DNA of 64,000 nt from Phycicoccus sp. HDW14 (GTDB lineage: Bacteria > Actinomycetota > Actinomycetes > Actinomycetales > Dermatophilaceae): positions 558,001-622,000 of the forward strand of contig NZ_CP049935.1 of assembly GCF_011383005.1 (NCBI RefSeq), in the 5' to 3' direction. Under the pieces are notes generated by a model, which was given only the letters and a program-made list of their open reading frames with translations, was not told where the DNA came from and did not search any database. The translations under genes were made by a program, and so were the position numbers. Each line of letters begins with the position of its first letter. Positions within the stretch are counted from its first letter, which is position 1. Shown piece after piece: positions 29,501 to 38,167 of this stretch.

Positions 29501-30289
29501 ATGAACATCGTCGTCTGCGTCAAGTACGTCCCGGACGCACAGTCCGACCGGACGTTCCAGGAGTCCGACAACACCGTCGACCGTGCCGTCGACGGGCTGC
29601 TGTCCGAGCTCGACGAGTACGCCGTCGAGGAGGCCCTCAAGCTCGTCGAGGCCGCCGGCGACGGTGAGGTCACCGTCGTCACGGTCGGTCCCGCGGCCGC
29701 CGCCGACGCGCTGAAGAAGGCCCTCCAGATGGGCGCCCACCAGGCCGTCCACGTCCAGGACGACGCGCTGCACGGCTCGGACGCCGTCGCCACCTCGCTC
29801 GTCCTCGCGAAGGCGGTCGAGAAGGTCACCGACGGCAGCCCCGAGCTCGTGCTCACCGGCATGTCCTCGACCGACGGCGTCATGGGCGTCGTCCCCGCGA
29901 TGCTCGCCGAGCGCCTCGGCCTGCCGCAGGTCACCTACGCCTCCGAGCTGACCGTCGGCGACGGGAAGGTCACCATCCGCCGCGACGGCGACACCGCCTC
30001 GGAGACCATCGAGGCCTCGATGCCGGCGCTCGTGTCGGTCACCGACCAGATCAACGAGCCGCGCTACCCCTCGTTCAAGGGGATCATGGCGGCGAAGAAG
30101 AAGCCGGTGCAGTCGTGGTCGCTCGCCGACCTCGGCGTCGACGCCGGCGACGTCGGCCTCGACGCCGCGTGGACCTCGGTCGTCTCGTTCGCCAAGCGCC
30201 CGCCGCGCGAGCAGGGCCAGATCGTCACCGACGAGGGCGAGGGCGGCACCAAGCTCGCCGAGTTCCTCAGCGCCCAGAAGTTCCTCTGA
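29501..30289 (+). CDS. etfB: Electron transfer flavoprotein beta subunit
   Basis: A 262-residue EtfB that binds AMP and passes electrons from acyl-CoA dehydrogenases to the membrane quinone reductase with EtfA. MNIVVCVKYVPDAQSDR is the typical start; DEYAVEEALKLVE, LTGMSSTDGVMGVVPAMLAE and NEPRYPSFKGIMAAKKKP are signature segments. ATG 29501 has GGAAAGAGGA upstream at 8 bases; the upstream in-frame start would add a non-homologous leader. EtfA follows after 32 bases. Confidence 0.95.
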   Translation: MNIVVCVKYVPDAQSDRTFQESDNTVDRAVDGLLSELDEYAVEEALKLVEAAGDGEVTVVTVGPAAAADALKKALQMGAHQAVHVQDDALHGSDAVATSLVLAKAVEKVTDGSPELVLTGMSSTDGVMGVVPAMLAERLGLPQVTYASELTVGDGKVTIRRDGDTASETIEASMPALVSVTDQINEPRYPSFKGIMAAKKKPVQSWSLADLGVDAGDVGLDAAWTSVVSFAKRPPREQGQIVTDEGEGGTKLAEFLSAQKFL

Positions 30290-30321
30290 GCCAGCCCGTC
30301 CCGGACCAGGAGCACAGACAC

Positions 30322-31281
30322 ATGGCAGAAGTACTCGTCCTCGCCGACCACGCCGGGGGCCGCCTGCGGAAGGCGACCGCCGAGCTGCTGACCCTCGCCC
30401 GCCGCCTCGGCGAGCCCTCCGCGGTGCACATCGGCCCCGGTGCCGAGGCCGCGCAGAAGACCTACGCGAAGTACGGCGCGCACAAGGTGTACGTCGTCGA
30501 CGACGCCGACGCGGCCTCGTACCTCGTGGCCCCCCAGGCCGAGGTGCTCGCGCAGCTCATCGAGAAGGCCTCTCCCGCAGCGGTGCTCATCCCGAGCAAC
30601 GCCGCCGGCAAGGAGATCGCGGCCCGCCTGGCCATCAAGTCCGGTTCGGGCCTCATCACCGACGCCGTCGACGTGCGCGCCGGCGACGACGGCGCCCCCG
30701 AGACCACGCAGTCCGTCTTCGCGGGGTCCTACACGGTCACCGCGAAGGTCACCACCGGCACGCCGATCATCTGCGTCAAGCCGAACTCGGCGGCCATCGA
30801 GGCCGCCCCGGAGGCCGCCGCCGTCGAGGCCGTCGAGGTCACCATCAGCGACGCCGCCAAGGCCGCCCGGGTCACCGACAGCCAGCCGAAGAAGGCCACC
30901 GGCCGTCCCGAGCTGACGGAGGCGGCGATCGTCGTCTCCGGCGGCCGCGGCACCGGGGGCGACTTCGGCCCGGTCGAGGAGTTCGCCGACAGCCTCGGCG
31001 CCGCGGTCGGCGCGAGCCGCGCGGCGGTCGACGCCGGCTGGTACCCGCACAGCAACCAGGTCGGCCAGACCGGCAAGCAGGTCTCGCCGCAGCTGTACGT
31101 GGCGGCGGGCATCTCCGGGGCCATCCAGCACCGGGCCGGCATGCAGACGTCCAAGACGATCATCGCCGTCAACAAGGACGAGGAGGCGCCGATCTTCGAG
31201 CTCGTCGACTTCGGCGTCGTCGGCGACCTGTTCAGCGTCCTCCCGCAGGCGACCACCGAGGTCAAGAAGCGCAAGGGCTGA
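30322..31281 (+). CDS. etfA: Electron transfer flavoprotein alpha subunit
   Basis: A 319-residue EtfA, the FAD-carrying partner of EtfB. The C-terminal FAD domain shows VVSGGRGTGGDFGPVEEFAD, VGQTGKQVSPQLYVAAGISG and AIQHRAGMQTSKTIIAVNKD, followed by DFGVVGDLFSVLP. AGGAG stands 9 bases before the ATG. A terminator hairpin 50 bases after the stop closes the etfBA unit. Confidence 0.95.
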   Translation: MAEVLVLADHAGGRLRKATAELLTLARRLGEPSAVHIGPGAEAAQKTYAKYGAHKVYVVDDADAASYLVAPQAEVLAQLIEKASPAAVLIPSNAAGKEIAARLAIKSGSGLITDAVDVRAGDDGAPETTQSVFAGSYTVTAKVTTGTPIICVKPNSAAIEAAPEAAAVEAVEVTISDAAKAARVTDSQPKKATGRPELTEAAIVVSGGRGTGGDFGPVEEFADSLGAAVGASRAAVDAGWYPHSNQVGQTGKQVSPQLYVAAGISGAIQHRAGMQTSKTIIAVNKDEEAPIFELVDFGVVGDLFSVLPQATTEVKKRKG

Positions 31282-31332
31282 CACCGACCACCGCTCACGA
31301 GGCGGTTTCGTCGCGCGAGAGCGCGCACGGGT

Positions 31333-31359
31333 GAGGGGCGAGCGATCCGCTCGCCCCTC
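31333..31359. terminator. Terminator hairpin after etfA
   Basis: A perfect 12-bp stem GAGGGGCGAGCG / CGCTCGCCCCTC with an ATC loop is followed by TGCCGTGCCTCCCT. It lies 50 bases after etfA. Confidence 0.75.
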
Positions 31360-31385
31360 TGCCGTGCCTCCCTCCCCACCTGCGA

Positions 31386-31429
31386 ATGTGTGTGAACTCG
31401 CCGGGGATCGCCGGCGGGTTCACACACAT
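31386..31429. repeat. Long inverted repeat (19-bp arms, 6-base loop)
   Basis: The arms start ATGTGTGTGAACTCGCCGG (31386-31404) and end CCGGCGGGTTCACACACAT (31411-31429), with one mismatch. It lies after the etfA terminator and 31 bases before the VOC gene. It could be a second terminator, an operator, or a copy of a dispersed palindromic element. Confidence 0.8.
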
Positions 31430-31449
31430 CCGCGGGAGGCGGGCGGCGC

Positions 31450-31455
31450 TACGGT
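31450..31455 (+). promoter_or_regulatory. -10 box TACGGT of a likely leaderless promoter (VOC protein)
   Basis: TACGGT ends 5 bases before ATG 31461; the spacing is slightly short but the box fits TANNNT. Confidence 0.4.
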
Positions 31456-31460
31456 CGGGG

Positions 31461-31874
31461 ATGGGGACCACACCGCGGCTGCTGCACACCGTCATCGACA
31501 CGACCGACGTCCGGGGGAGCGCCGAGTTCTGGCGCGAGCTGCTCGCGCTGGTCTACCGGCCGGGTGACGAGCCGCCGGTCGACGGCTCCCCGGACGACGC
31601 CGACTGGCTCGTGCTCACCGACCCCGACGGCACGCGGCGGCTGGCCTTCCAGGAGGTCGAGGAGCTGACGCCGACGACCTGGCCGGCCCACGACGTGCCG
31701 ATGCAGCTGCACCTGGACCTGACGGTGGCCGACGTCGAGGACCTCGAGCGGCAGCGGGCGCGGGCCGAGGCGCTGGGGGCCCGGCTGCTCCTCGACCGCA
31801 CCGACGACCCGGACGAGCCGCTCTACGTCCTCGCCGACCCCGCCGGCCACCCGTTCTGCCTGTTCCCCGGCTGA
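31461..31874 (+). CDS. VOC (glyoxalase/bleomycin resistance) family protein
   Basis: A 137-residue single-gene VOC protein with two beta-alpha-beta-beta-beta modules. [20 protein letters not shown] opens module one, and [20 protein letters not shown] opens module two with a metal-type His; [16 protein letters not shown] is the usual closing strand. The substrate of this subgroup is unknown. It stands between etfA and the cysteine desulfurase gene. Confidence 0.85.
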   Translation: MGTTPRLLHTVIDTTDVRGSAEFWRELLALVYRPGDEPPVDGSPDDADWLVLTDPDGTRRLAFQEVEELTPTTWPAHDVPMQLHLDLTVADVEDLERQRARAEALGARLLLDRTDDPDEPLYVLADPAGHPFCLFPG

Positions 31875-31904
31875 GCGCGCGGCGGGAGGGCCCGCCCCGA
31901 AACG

Positions 31905-31910
31905 TAGACT
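31905..31910 (+). promoter_or_regulatory. -10 box TAGACT of a likely leaderless promoter (cysteine desulfurase)
   Basis: TAGACT ends 8 bases before GTG 31919. Confidence 0.45.
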
Positions 31911-31918
31911 CGGACCTC

Positions 31919-33103
31919 GTGACCCACTACCTCGACCACGCGGCGACCACGCCCATGCTGCCGGCCGCGGTCGAGGCCTTCGTCGAGTCGGCGGGCCGGG
32001 TCGGGAACGCCTCCTCGCTGCACACCGCCGGTCGCGCGGCCCGCAAGGTCGTCGAGGAGTCGCGCGAGCGCATCGCCGCCGCCCTCGGCGCCCGCCCGTC
32101 CGAGGTGGTCTTCACCTCCGGTGGCACCGAGGCCGACAACCTCGCCGTCAAGGGCACCTGGGCGGCCCGCCGCGACGCGGTCCCGTCGCGGACCCGCCTC
32201 GTGGCCAGCGGCATCGAGCACCACGCCGTCCTCGACCCGGTCGAGTTCCTCGTGGGCTCCCGCGGCGCACAGGTCTCCTGGCTCGAGCCCGACCGCTGCG
32301 GCCATGTGTCCGTCGAGGACCTGCGCACCGTCCTCGCCGAGCACGCCGACGACACCGCGCTCGTGACCGTGATGTGGGCCAACAACGAGGTCGGCACCGT
32401 GCAGCCGGTCGCCGAGCTGGCCGCGGTCGCGCGCGAGCACGGGGTGCCGTTCCACACCGATGCGGTCCAGGCCCTGTCCCACCTCCCGGTGCGCTTCGAC
32501 GAGTCCGGAGCCGACCTGATGTCGGTGACCGCGCACAAGATCGGCGGGCCGGTCGGGGTCGGCGCGCTGCTGGCCCGCCGCGACGCCACCCTCGTCCCGC
32601 AGCTGCACGGCGGCGGCCAGGAGCGACAGGTGCGCAGCGGCACCCTCGACGTGGCGGGCATCCACGCCTTCGCGGTCGCGCTCGACGAGACGGTCGCCAC
32701 GCGCGACGTCGAGGCCAAGCGGGTCCTGGTCCTGCGTGACCGGCTGGTCGAGGGGGCGCTGGCCCTCGGCCTCGGCGTCACGGTGAGCGGCTGCTGGACG
32801 GCCGGTGACGGCACGGCCCGCCTGCCCGGCAACGCCCACCTCCTCGTCCCCGGGTGCGAGGGCGACTCCCTGCTCTACCTCCTCGACGCGGCGGGCGTCG
32901 AGTGCAGCACCGGATCGGCCTGCCAGGCCGGCGTGCCGCAGCCCAGCCACGTCCTGCTCGCGATGGGCCACGGCGACACCGAGGCCCGTGGTGCACTGCG
33001 GCTCTCGCTCGGCCACACCTCGACCGATGCCGACGTCGACGCCTTCCTCGCCGCCCTGCCCGGGGTCGTCGAGCGTGCGCGACGGGCCGGCGGCGCGGCC
33101 TGA
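31919..33103 (+). CDS. Cysteine desulfurase (IscS/NifS class)
   Basis: A 394-residue PLP enzyme that takes sulfur from cysteine as a protein persulfide. [20 protein letters not shown] starts the family, [17 protein letters not shown] carries the PLP Lys (about residue 206), and [17 protein letters not shown] the active Cys in the long IscS-type loop. Its stop overlaps the mnmA start (TGATG), so it most likely supplies sulfur for tRNA 2-thiolation in the same operon. GTG 31919 is preceded by a -10-like box. Confidence 0.93.
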   Translation: MTHYLDHAATTPMLPAAVEAFVESAGRVGNASSLHTAGRAARKVVEESRERIAAALGARPSEVVFTSGGTEADNLAVKGTWAARRDAVPSRTRLVASGIEHHAVLDPVEFLVGSRGAQVSWLEPDRCGHVSVEDLRTVLAEHADDTALVTVMWANNEVGTVQPVAELAAVAREHGVPFHTDAVQALSHLPVRFDESGADLMSVTAHKIGGPVGVGALLARRDATLVPQLHGGGQERQVRSGTLDVAGIHAFAVALDETVATRDVEAKRVLVLRDRLVEGALALGLGVTVSGCWTAGDGTARLPGNAHLLVPGCEGDSLLYLLDAAGVECSTGSACQAGVPQPSHVLLAMGHGDTEARGALRLSLGHTSTDADVDAFLAALPGVVERARRAGGAA

Positions 33104-34185
33104 TGCGCGTCGTCGCGGCGATGTCCGGCGGCGTCGACTCGGCGGTCGCCGCGGCCCGGGTGCTCGAGGCGGGCCACGAGGTCGTCGGGGTGCACCTCGC
33201 CCTGTCGCGCTCGGCGGCGACGCTGCGCGAGTCGGCCCGGGGCTGCTGCACGATCGAGGACGCGGGTGACGCCCGCCGGGTGGCCGACCGGCTGGGCATC
33301 CCCTTCTACGTCTGGGACCTCGCCGACCGCTTCGAGCGCGACGTGGTCGACGACTTCGTCGCCGAGTACGCGGCGGGCCGCACGCCCAACCCGTGCCTGC
33401 GCTGCAACGAGTCGATCAAGTTCGCGGCCCTTCTTGACCGCGCCGTCGCCCTCGGCTTCGACGCCGTCGCGACCGGGCACTACGCGCAGGTCGTCGAGGG
33501 GCCCGCGGGGCGCGAGCTGCACCGGGCGGTCGACCCCGCGAAGGACCAGTCGTACGTGCTGGGGGTGCTCGACGCCGACCAGCTGGCTCGCTCGTTCTTC
33601 CCGCTCGGCGACACCGTCAAGGACGGTGTGCGGGCCGAGGCCGCCGAGCGCGGGTTCGCGGTGGCCCGCAAGCCCGACAGCCACGACATCTGCTTCATCC
33701 CCGACGGCGACACCCGCGGCTTCCTGACCCGGCGGCTGGGGGAGCGGCCGGGCGAGCTCGTCGACGCGGTGTCCGGCGAGGTCGTCGGCGAGCACGCGGG
33801 CGCGCACGGCTTCACCGTGGGGCAGCGCCGGGGCCTCGGCATCGACCGCTCACGGCTCGACGGCGACCCCCGCTACGTGGTCGAGGTCGACGCCGCCCGC
33901 AACCAGGTGCTCGTCGGCACGGCCGACCTGCTCGGGGTCGACGTCGTGGAGGGGGCCCACCTGCGCTGGTGCGGCCCGGCGCCGGTCGGCGAGGTCGCCG
34001 TCGGTGCTCAGCTGCGGGCCCACGGCGCCGAGGTGCCGGCGACGGCGCGGGTCGTGGGCGAGGGGGTCGAGGTGCGGCTCACCGAGCGGGTGCGGGGCGT
34101 CGCACCCGGCCAGTCGGTCGTCCTCTACGACGGCACGCGGGTGATCGGGTCGGCGACCATCACGGGCACCGGCCGTGCGGCCTGA
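33103..34185 (+). CDS. mnmA: tRNA-specific 2-thiouridylase
   Basis: A 360-residue enzyme that makes 2-thiouridine at position 34 of Lys, Glu and Gln tRNAs. [20 protein letters not shown] holds the PP-loop; [20 protein letters not shown] holds one catalytic Cys and [15 protein letters not shown] the other. The C-terminal beta domains show [12 protein letters not shown] and [14 protein letters not shown]. It is translationally coupled to the cysteine desulfurase and its end overlaps the DksA-like gene by 11 bases. Confidence 0.95.
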   Translation: MRVVAAMSGGVDSAVAAARVLEAGHEVVGVHLALSRSAATLRESARGCCTIEDAGDARRVADRLGIPFYVWDLADRFERDVVDDFVAEYAAGRTPNPCLRCNESIKFAALLDRAVALGFDAVATGHYAQVVEGPAGRELHRAVDPAKDQSYVLGVLDADQLARSFFPLGDTVKDGVRAEAAERGFAVARKPDSHDICFIPDGDTRGFLTRRLGERPGELVDAVSGEVVGEHAGAHGFTVGQRRGLGIDRSRLDGDPRYVVEVDAARNQVLVGTADLLGVDVVEGAHLRWCGPAPVGEVAVGAQLRAHGAEVPATARVVGEGVEVRLTERVRGVAPGQSVVLYDGTRVIGSATITGTGRAA

Positions 34186-34534
34186 CGCAGCCGCCCGCCT
34201 CGAGGCCGAGCGTGCCGGGCTGCGCGAGCGGCTGGCCGCGATGGAGGTCGACATGGAGCGCCTCGTGGCCGCCTCGCTCGACTCCAACGCCGACGACGAG
34301 CACGACCCCGAGGGGCAGACCATCGCCTGGGAGCGCTCGCAGCTCGCGGCCCTGACCGGCGGCGCCCGGCACCACCTCGCCGAGCTCGACGCCGCCGCGG
34401 CCCGGGTCGCCGACGGCAGCTACGGGCGGTGCGAGGTGTGCGGTGAGGCCATCCCGGACGAGCGCCTCGAGGCCCGCCCGACCGCCCGGACCTGCGTCCG
34501 CCACGCCCCGTCACCCGGTGCGCGGAATAGTTGA
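34175..34534 (+). CDS. TraR/DksA-type zinc-finger protein
   Basis: A 119-residue protein with an N-terminal coiled-coil helix pair ([20 protein letters not shown]) and a C-terminal finger [20 protein letters not shown] followed by RTCVRH. The last zinc ligand is His rather than the usual Cys. Such actinobacterial proteins are annotated DksA/TraR; their effect on RNA polymerase is not established. The start GTG 34175 lies inside mnmA, indicating coupling. The stop overlaps the palindrome at 34528-34545. Confidence 0.82.
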   Translation: MRPDAAARLEAERAGLRERLAAMEVDMERLVAASLDSNADDEHDPEGQTIAWERSQLAALTGGARHHLAELDAAAARVADGSYGRCEVCGEAIPDERLEARPTARTCVRHAPSPGARNS

Positions 34535-34545
34535 ACCGTCAACTA
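34528..34545. promoter_or_regulatory. MarR-type operator candidate upstream of pirin
   Basis: TAGTTGA-ACCG-TCAACTA has perfect 7-base arms and lies 57 bases before the pirin ATG, over the stop of the DksA-like gene. TTGA/TCAA half-sites are common for MarR-family regulators. Confidence 0.5.
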
Positions 34546-34602
34546 GTGTTGGACGCCGTGACCCTCCACCACGGAGGATGACCACCGAGGAGCGTGAGCG
34601 AC

Positions 34603-35576
34603 ATGCCAGCCGTGACCGTCGAGAACATCCTGACCCTCCCCCGGGTCACCGAGCCCGTCGCCGAGGCGGTCTCGCGTCCGGTGCGCTCGATCACCACCGC
34701 GCCGCAGGGCTTCGAGGGGAGGGCTTCCCGGTGCGCCGTGCGTTCGCCGGCGTCGACCTCGCCGCTCTCGACCCGTTCATCCACATGGACCAGATGGGTG
34801 AGGTCGAGTACGCCCCGGGCGAGCCCAAGGGCACCGCGTGGCACCCGCACCGCGGCTTCGAGACCGTCACCTACATCATCGACGGCACCTTCGTGCACCG
34901 CGACAGCAACGGCGGCGGCGGCGTCATCACCAACGGGGACACCCAGTGGATGACGGCCGGCTCCGGGCTGCTGCACATCGAGGTCCCGCCGGAGTCGCTC
35001 GTGCAGTCGGGCGGGCTCTTCCACGGGCTGCAGCTGTGGGTCAACCTCCCGCGGTCGCAGAAGATGTCGAACCCGCGCTACCAGGACATCCGCGGGAACG
35101 ACGTCGCCCTGCTCTCCAGCCCCGACGGTGGTGCGCTCGTGCGCGTCATCGCCGGCGAGCTCGACGGCCACCAGGGGCCGGGCATCACGCACACGCCGAT
35201 CGTCGCGCTGCACGTCACCGTGGCCCCCGGTGCGCGGGTCAGGCTGCCGTGGAACCCGGGCTACAACGCGCTCGTGTACGCGCTCAACGGCAAGGGCTCG
35301 GTCGGGCCGGACCGCCGTCCGCTGCGGATGGGCCAGCTCGCGGTGCTCGGCGGCGGCGACGTCGTCGAGGTCGGCGCCGACGAGAGCCAGGAGTCGCGCA
35401 GCCCGAGCCTCGACCTCTACATCCTCGGCGGGCGCCCGATCCGCGAGCCCGTCGCGGCCTACGGCCCGTTCGTCATGAACACCCGTGACGAGCTGGTCCA
35501 GGCGTTCGAGGACTTCCAGGCCGGCCGGCTGGGGACCATCCCCACCGAGCCGCACCCGGGTCACGACGTGCTCTGA
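34603..35576 (+). CDS. Pirin family protein (one apparent frameshift)
   Basis: A 324-residue bicupin. Metal ligands are visible in AWHPHRGFETVTYIIDG (two His) and GSGLLHIEVPPESL (His and Glu), with FIHMDQMGEVEYAPG and HRDSNGGGGVITNGDTQWM as typical segments. The frame breaks at the G run 34716-34719; adding one G gives the usual GFEGEGFPVRRAFAG and 325 codons. ATG 34603 is preferred over GTG 34594 because GAGGAG stands 10 bases upstream. Pirins act as quercetinases or redox-linked regulators; the role here is not defined. Confidence 0.88.
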
Positions 35577-35591
35577 CCCGTCCGGGACGCC

Positions 35592-35629
35592 ACGACGCCC
35601 CCGCCACCTCGAGGTGGCGGGGGCGTCGT
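35592..35629. terminator. Perfect palindromic bidirectional terminator
   Basis: A 38-base palindrome (arms 35592-35610 and 35611-35629) lies between the converging pirin and excalibur genes. Confidence 0.88.
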
Positions 35630-35645
35630 CCTGTTCGTGCTGGGG

Positions 35646-35924
35646 TCAGCGCTTCTCGCAGGCGATGCCGTCCTTGTCGCGGTCGAGACCCTTGTTCGCC
35701 CTCATCGCCTCGGCGTAGATCTTGTCGCTGCGGGTGAAGGTGTTCACCGGCTTGCCGGACGTCTTGTCCTTGGCCTTGGCCTTGCCGACACCGTGCGGGT
35801 ACTTCTTGTTGACGGTCGTGCAGTTCTTCCACTTCGCCGGGACGGCGCTCGCCGGGGCCGCCGTGGCGGTCACGAGGGCGAGGGTGGCGGCCGCGACGAC
35901 GGCCGGGATGGTCGACTTCTTCAC
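35646..35924 (-). CDS. Secreted excalibur calcium-binding domain protein
   Basis: A 92-residue protein with a signal peptide (KKSTIPAVVAAATLALVTAT, cleavage after ASA) and an excalibur domain ending LDRDKDGIACEKR, the DxDxDGxxCE calcium motif of the family, with its partner Cys in AKWKNCTTVNKKYPHG. The start GTG 35924 has GGGAGGGAA upstream. Such small exported proteins are common in actinobacteria; function is unknown. Confidence 0.88.
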   Translation of the reverse strand: MKKSTIPAVVAAATLALVTATAAPASAVPAKWKNCTTVNKKYPHGVGKAKAKDKTSGKPVNTFTRSDKIYAEAMRANKGLDRDKDGIACEKR

Positions 35925-36016
35925 GTGGTTCCCTCCCTGGGGTGCACCGGCCACCGTAGGCGCGCAGGGTTCGGGCGCACCACCTCCGCGGGCAGGTCGG
36001 ACCGAACGGAGGAGGC

Positions 36017-36238
36017 TCAGCGGCCGCGGTTGCGGGGGTGCTGGCGGGCCTGGCGCTCGTTGCCGCGACGGTAGTTGCCGGTGAGGCGAGCCATCAGCTC
36101 CTGGGGGTCGCCCCGGTCGACGTCGTCGAGGAAGTCGCGCGCCCGGTCCCCGCGCAGGACCGTCGCCACGCGCCCGTGGTGGCTAACGACGACCTCGTCG
36201 CCACGCTCGCTCCAGGTGAAGCCCTCGGGTGCCGGCAC
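36017..36238 (-). CDS. Conserved small hypothetical protein
   Basis: A 73-residue protein, EGFTWSERGDEVVVSHHGRV then ATVLRGDRARDFLDDVDRGD, with a basic tail ending HPRNRGR. It looks like a small beta-rich domain plus a C-terminal Arg-rich helix. I recognise it as a recurrent actinobacterial hypothetical without known function. The GTG start has a -10 box 6 bases upstream. Confidence 0.65.
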   Translation of the reverse strand: MPAPEGFTWSERGDEVVVSHHGRVATVLRGDRARDFLDDVDRGDPQELMARLTGNYRRGNERQARQHPRNRGR

Positions 36239-36244
36239 GTCGCC

Positions 36245-36250
36245 AGCCTA
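36245..36250 (-). promoter_or_regulatory. -10 box TAGGCT of a likely leaderless promoter (36017-36238)
   Basis: On the minus strand TAGGCT ends 6 bases before GTG 36238. Confidence 0.45.
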
Positions 36251-36266
36251 GGGCCCGCCGACCGGC

Positions 36267-37127
36267 TCATCCCTCGTCGGCGGGCGCGACCTCGCCGTGG
36301 CGGGAGAGGGCCACGGCCCCCGCGACCGCGAGCCCGAAGCCGACGAGGGCGACCACGCCCCATCCGGGACGGGGTGCGTCGCCGAGCAGGGCCAGCCCCG
36401 CGACCGCCGGTGCGACGGTCTCGCCGACGACGAGCGGCGCGGTGGCCTGCGTGACCGTGCCCCGCTGCAGCGCCGTGGAGTACGCGAGCATGGCGAGCAC
36501 CCCGGCGGCCAGGAGGGCGTAGGCGGCGGGCTGGGTCGCCACGGTGGCCAGCGCCCTGCCGGGGGCTGTCAGCGGGAACGACGGGGGCAGCATCCGCGCG
36601 GCGACGGAGGTCGCGCCGAAGGCCAGCCCGGCCACCGCGCCGAGGGCCGCGGCGCCGCGTGGACCGGGGGTGCGCGCAACCCCGACGGCGAGCACCGCGA
36701 GGACGGCCGTGGCGCCGAGGAGCCCCCACTGCTCGGCCCGGGTGACGTCGACGGCGGGTCCCTCGGCCGCCGAGGCGCCGACGAGCGCGAGGCCGAGGAC
36801 GACGACCCCGAGGGCGACGCGGTCCGGCCGCCGCAGCGGCGTGCGCAGGACGAGGGCGCCGAGGACGGCGGTCACGGCGAGGAAGCCCGCGACGACGGAC
36901 TGGACGACGAAGAGCGGCAGTGTGCGCACCGCCGCGAGGGAGAGCAGGAAGCCCACGGCGTCGAGCCCGACGCCGGCGACGTACCGCCCGGAGCGCATCA
37001 GCCGCAGCAGCAGCCGCGGGTCGAGGCCCGCGGTCGTCGAGGTGGTGCGCGCCGCGAGGGCCTGGAGGACCGAGCCGGCGCCGTAGGCGAGGGCGGCACC
37101 GAACGCGCCGAGCAGTCCCCACGTCAC
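36267..37127 (-). CDS. EamA/DMT family transporter
   Basis: A 286-residue membrane protein with about nine to ten helices. GLLGAFGAALAYGAGSVLQA opens the first repeat, LPLFVVQSVVAGFLAVTAVL and GVVVLGLALVGASA follow, and PLVVGETVAPAVAGLALLGD belongs to the second. The paired-repeat layout fits the drug/metabolite transporter superfamily. It is divergent from the DUF1272-PPOX gene. The substrate is unknown. Confidence 0.78.
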   Translation of the reverse strand: MTWGLLGAFGAALAYGAGSVLQALAARTTSTTAGLDPRLLLRLMRSGRYVAGVGLDAVGFLLSLAAVRTLPLFVVQSVVAGFLAVTAVLGALVLRTPLRRPDRVALGVVVLGLALVGASAAEGPAVDVTRAEQWGLLGATAVLAVLAVGVARTPGPRGAAALGAVAGLAFGATSVAARMLPPSFPLTAPGRALATVATQPAAYALLAAGVLAMLAYSTALQRGTVTQATAPLVVGETVAPAVAGLALLGDAPRPGWGVVALVGFGLAVAGAVALSRHGEVAPADEG

Positions 37128-37261
37128 GACGGCCCCTCCCGGGCGGGGTCTCGACGCCCACCCCGGCCGAGCCGCTCCTCCGGTACCCGCACGAGCGCCA
37201 GCCTAGGAGCAACGGCGCGGGCCGGTCGCCCGCCGTCGGTGCGAGGCGCGATGATGACCCC

Positions 37262-38167
37262 GTGCCCCTCACCATGCGCCCCGGATGCGAGTGCTGCGAC
37301 CTCGACCTGCCCGCCGACCAGGTCGGTGCCGTCGTCTGCTCCTTCGAGTGCACCTTCTGCTCCGGCTGTGCCGAGCACCTCGGCCGCGAGTGCCCCAACT
37401 GCGGCGGCCAGCTGATGCCCCGCCCGACGCGCGTGGGTGACGCGCTGCTCCGCCACCCGGCCTCCGTCGAGCGCATCGTCGGCGAGACGCCCTGCCCGGG
37501 AAGGGGATACGCAGGAGGCGGCGCACCCGTCCAGCGCCTGACCCGCAAGCCGGAGAGGGGGACGGGCGAGCGTGCTGCCCTCGACGAGCTGCTCGACGAG
37601 GTCCTCGCCGGCACCCTGTCCACCGTCGTCGACGGCCGGCCCTGGTGCGTCCCGATGCTCTTCGCGCGCGACGGCGACCGCATCCTCCTCCACGGCTCCA
37701 CCGGTGCCGGGGCCCTGCGGCAGGTGGCGGCCGGTGCCCCCGCGGCCCTCACGGTGGTCTCCGTCGACGGGCTGGTCGTCGCGCACACGACGTTCGAGTC
37801 CTCGGCCAACTACCGGTCGGCGGTGGTACACGGCGAGCTGGTCACCCTCGACGACGCCGACCGCGAGCAGGCCCTCGACGTCATCTCCGAGCGCCTCGTC
37901 CCGGGTCGCACCGGCGAGGTGCGGCCGATGACCCGGCGCGAGCAGGTGGCGACGCTGGCGATGGCCCTGCCGATCACCGACGGGCGCTGGGTGCTCAAGG
38001 CGCGCTCGGGCGGCCCGGGCGACCCCGACGAGGAGACGACCGCCTGGACCGGCGTCGTGCCGTTCCGCACGGTCGCCGGCGACCCCGAGCCGGCGCCGCA
38101 CGCGCTCGCGCTCGGCGCGCCCGTGCCGGCGTCCGTGCAGGGCCTCGTCGCCCGGTGGGGGCGGTGA
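37262..38167 (+). CDS. DUF1272 domain fused to an FMN-binding pyridoxamine 5'-phosphate oxidase-like domain
   Basis: A continuous 301-residue frame joins two domains. Residues 1-75 are a DUF1272 zinc-binding domain (RPGCECCDLDLPADQV, CSFECTFCSGC, CPNCGGQLMPRP). Residues about 100-300 are a Nim/PPOX-like flavin split barrel (TLSTVVDGRPWCVPMLFARD, RILLHGSTGAGALRQVAAG, AHTTFESSANYRSAVVHGEL). A linker of about 25 residues joins them. Both exist as separate proteins elsewhere. Because this sequence has several lost bases, an artefactual fusion is possible, but no stop plus start appears in another frame at the joint. The stop overlaps the next gene (GTGA). Confidence 0.78.
   Translation: MPLTMRPGCECCDLDLPADQVGAVVCSFECTFCSGCAEHLGRECPNCGGQLMPRPTRVGDALLRHPASVERIVGETPCPGRGYAGGGAPVQRLTRKPERGTGERAALDELLDEVLAGTLSTVVDGRPWCVPMLFARDGDRILLHGSTGAGALRQVAAGAPAALTVVSVDGLVVAHTTFESSANYRSAVVHGELVTLDDADREQALDVISERLVPGRTGEVRPMTRREQVATLAMALPITDGRWVLKARSGGPGDPDEETTAWTGVVPFRTVAGDPEPAPHALALGAPVPASVQGLVARWGR

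Noticed and set aside
37790..37830. tRNA T-arm-like sequence (GTTCGAGTCC)
   Set aside because: It lies inside the PPOX-like coding sequence and has no acceptor or anticodon stems around it. I found no other tRNA-like arm.
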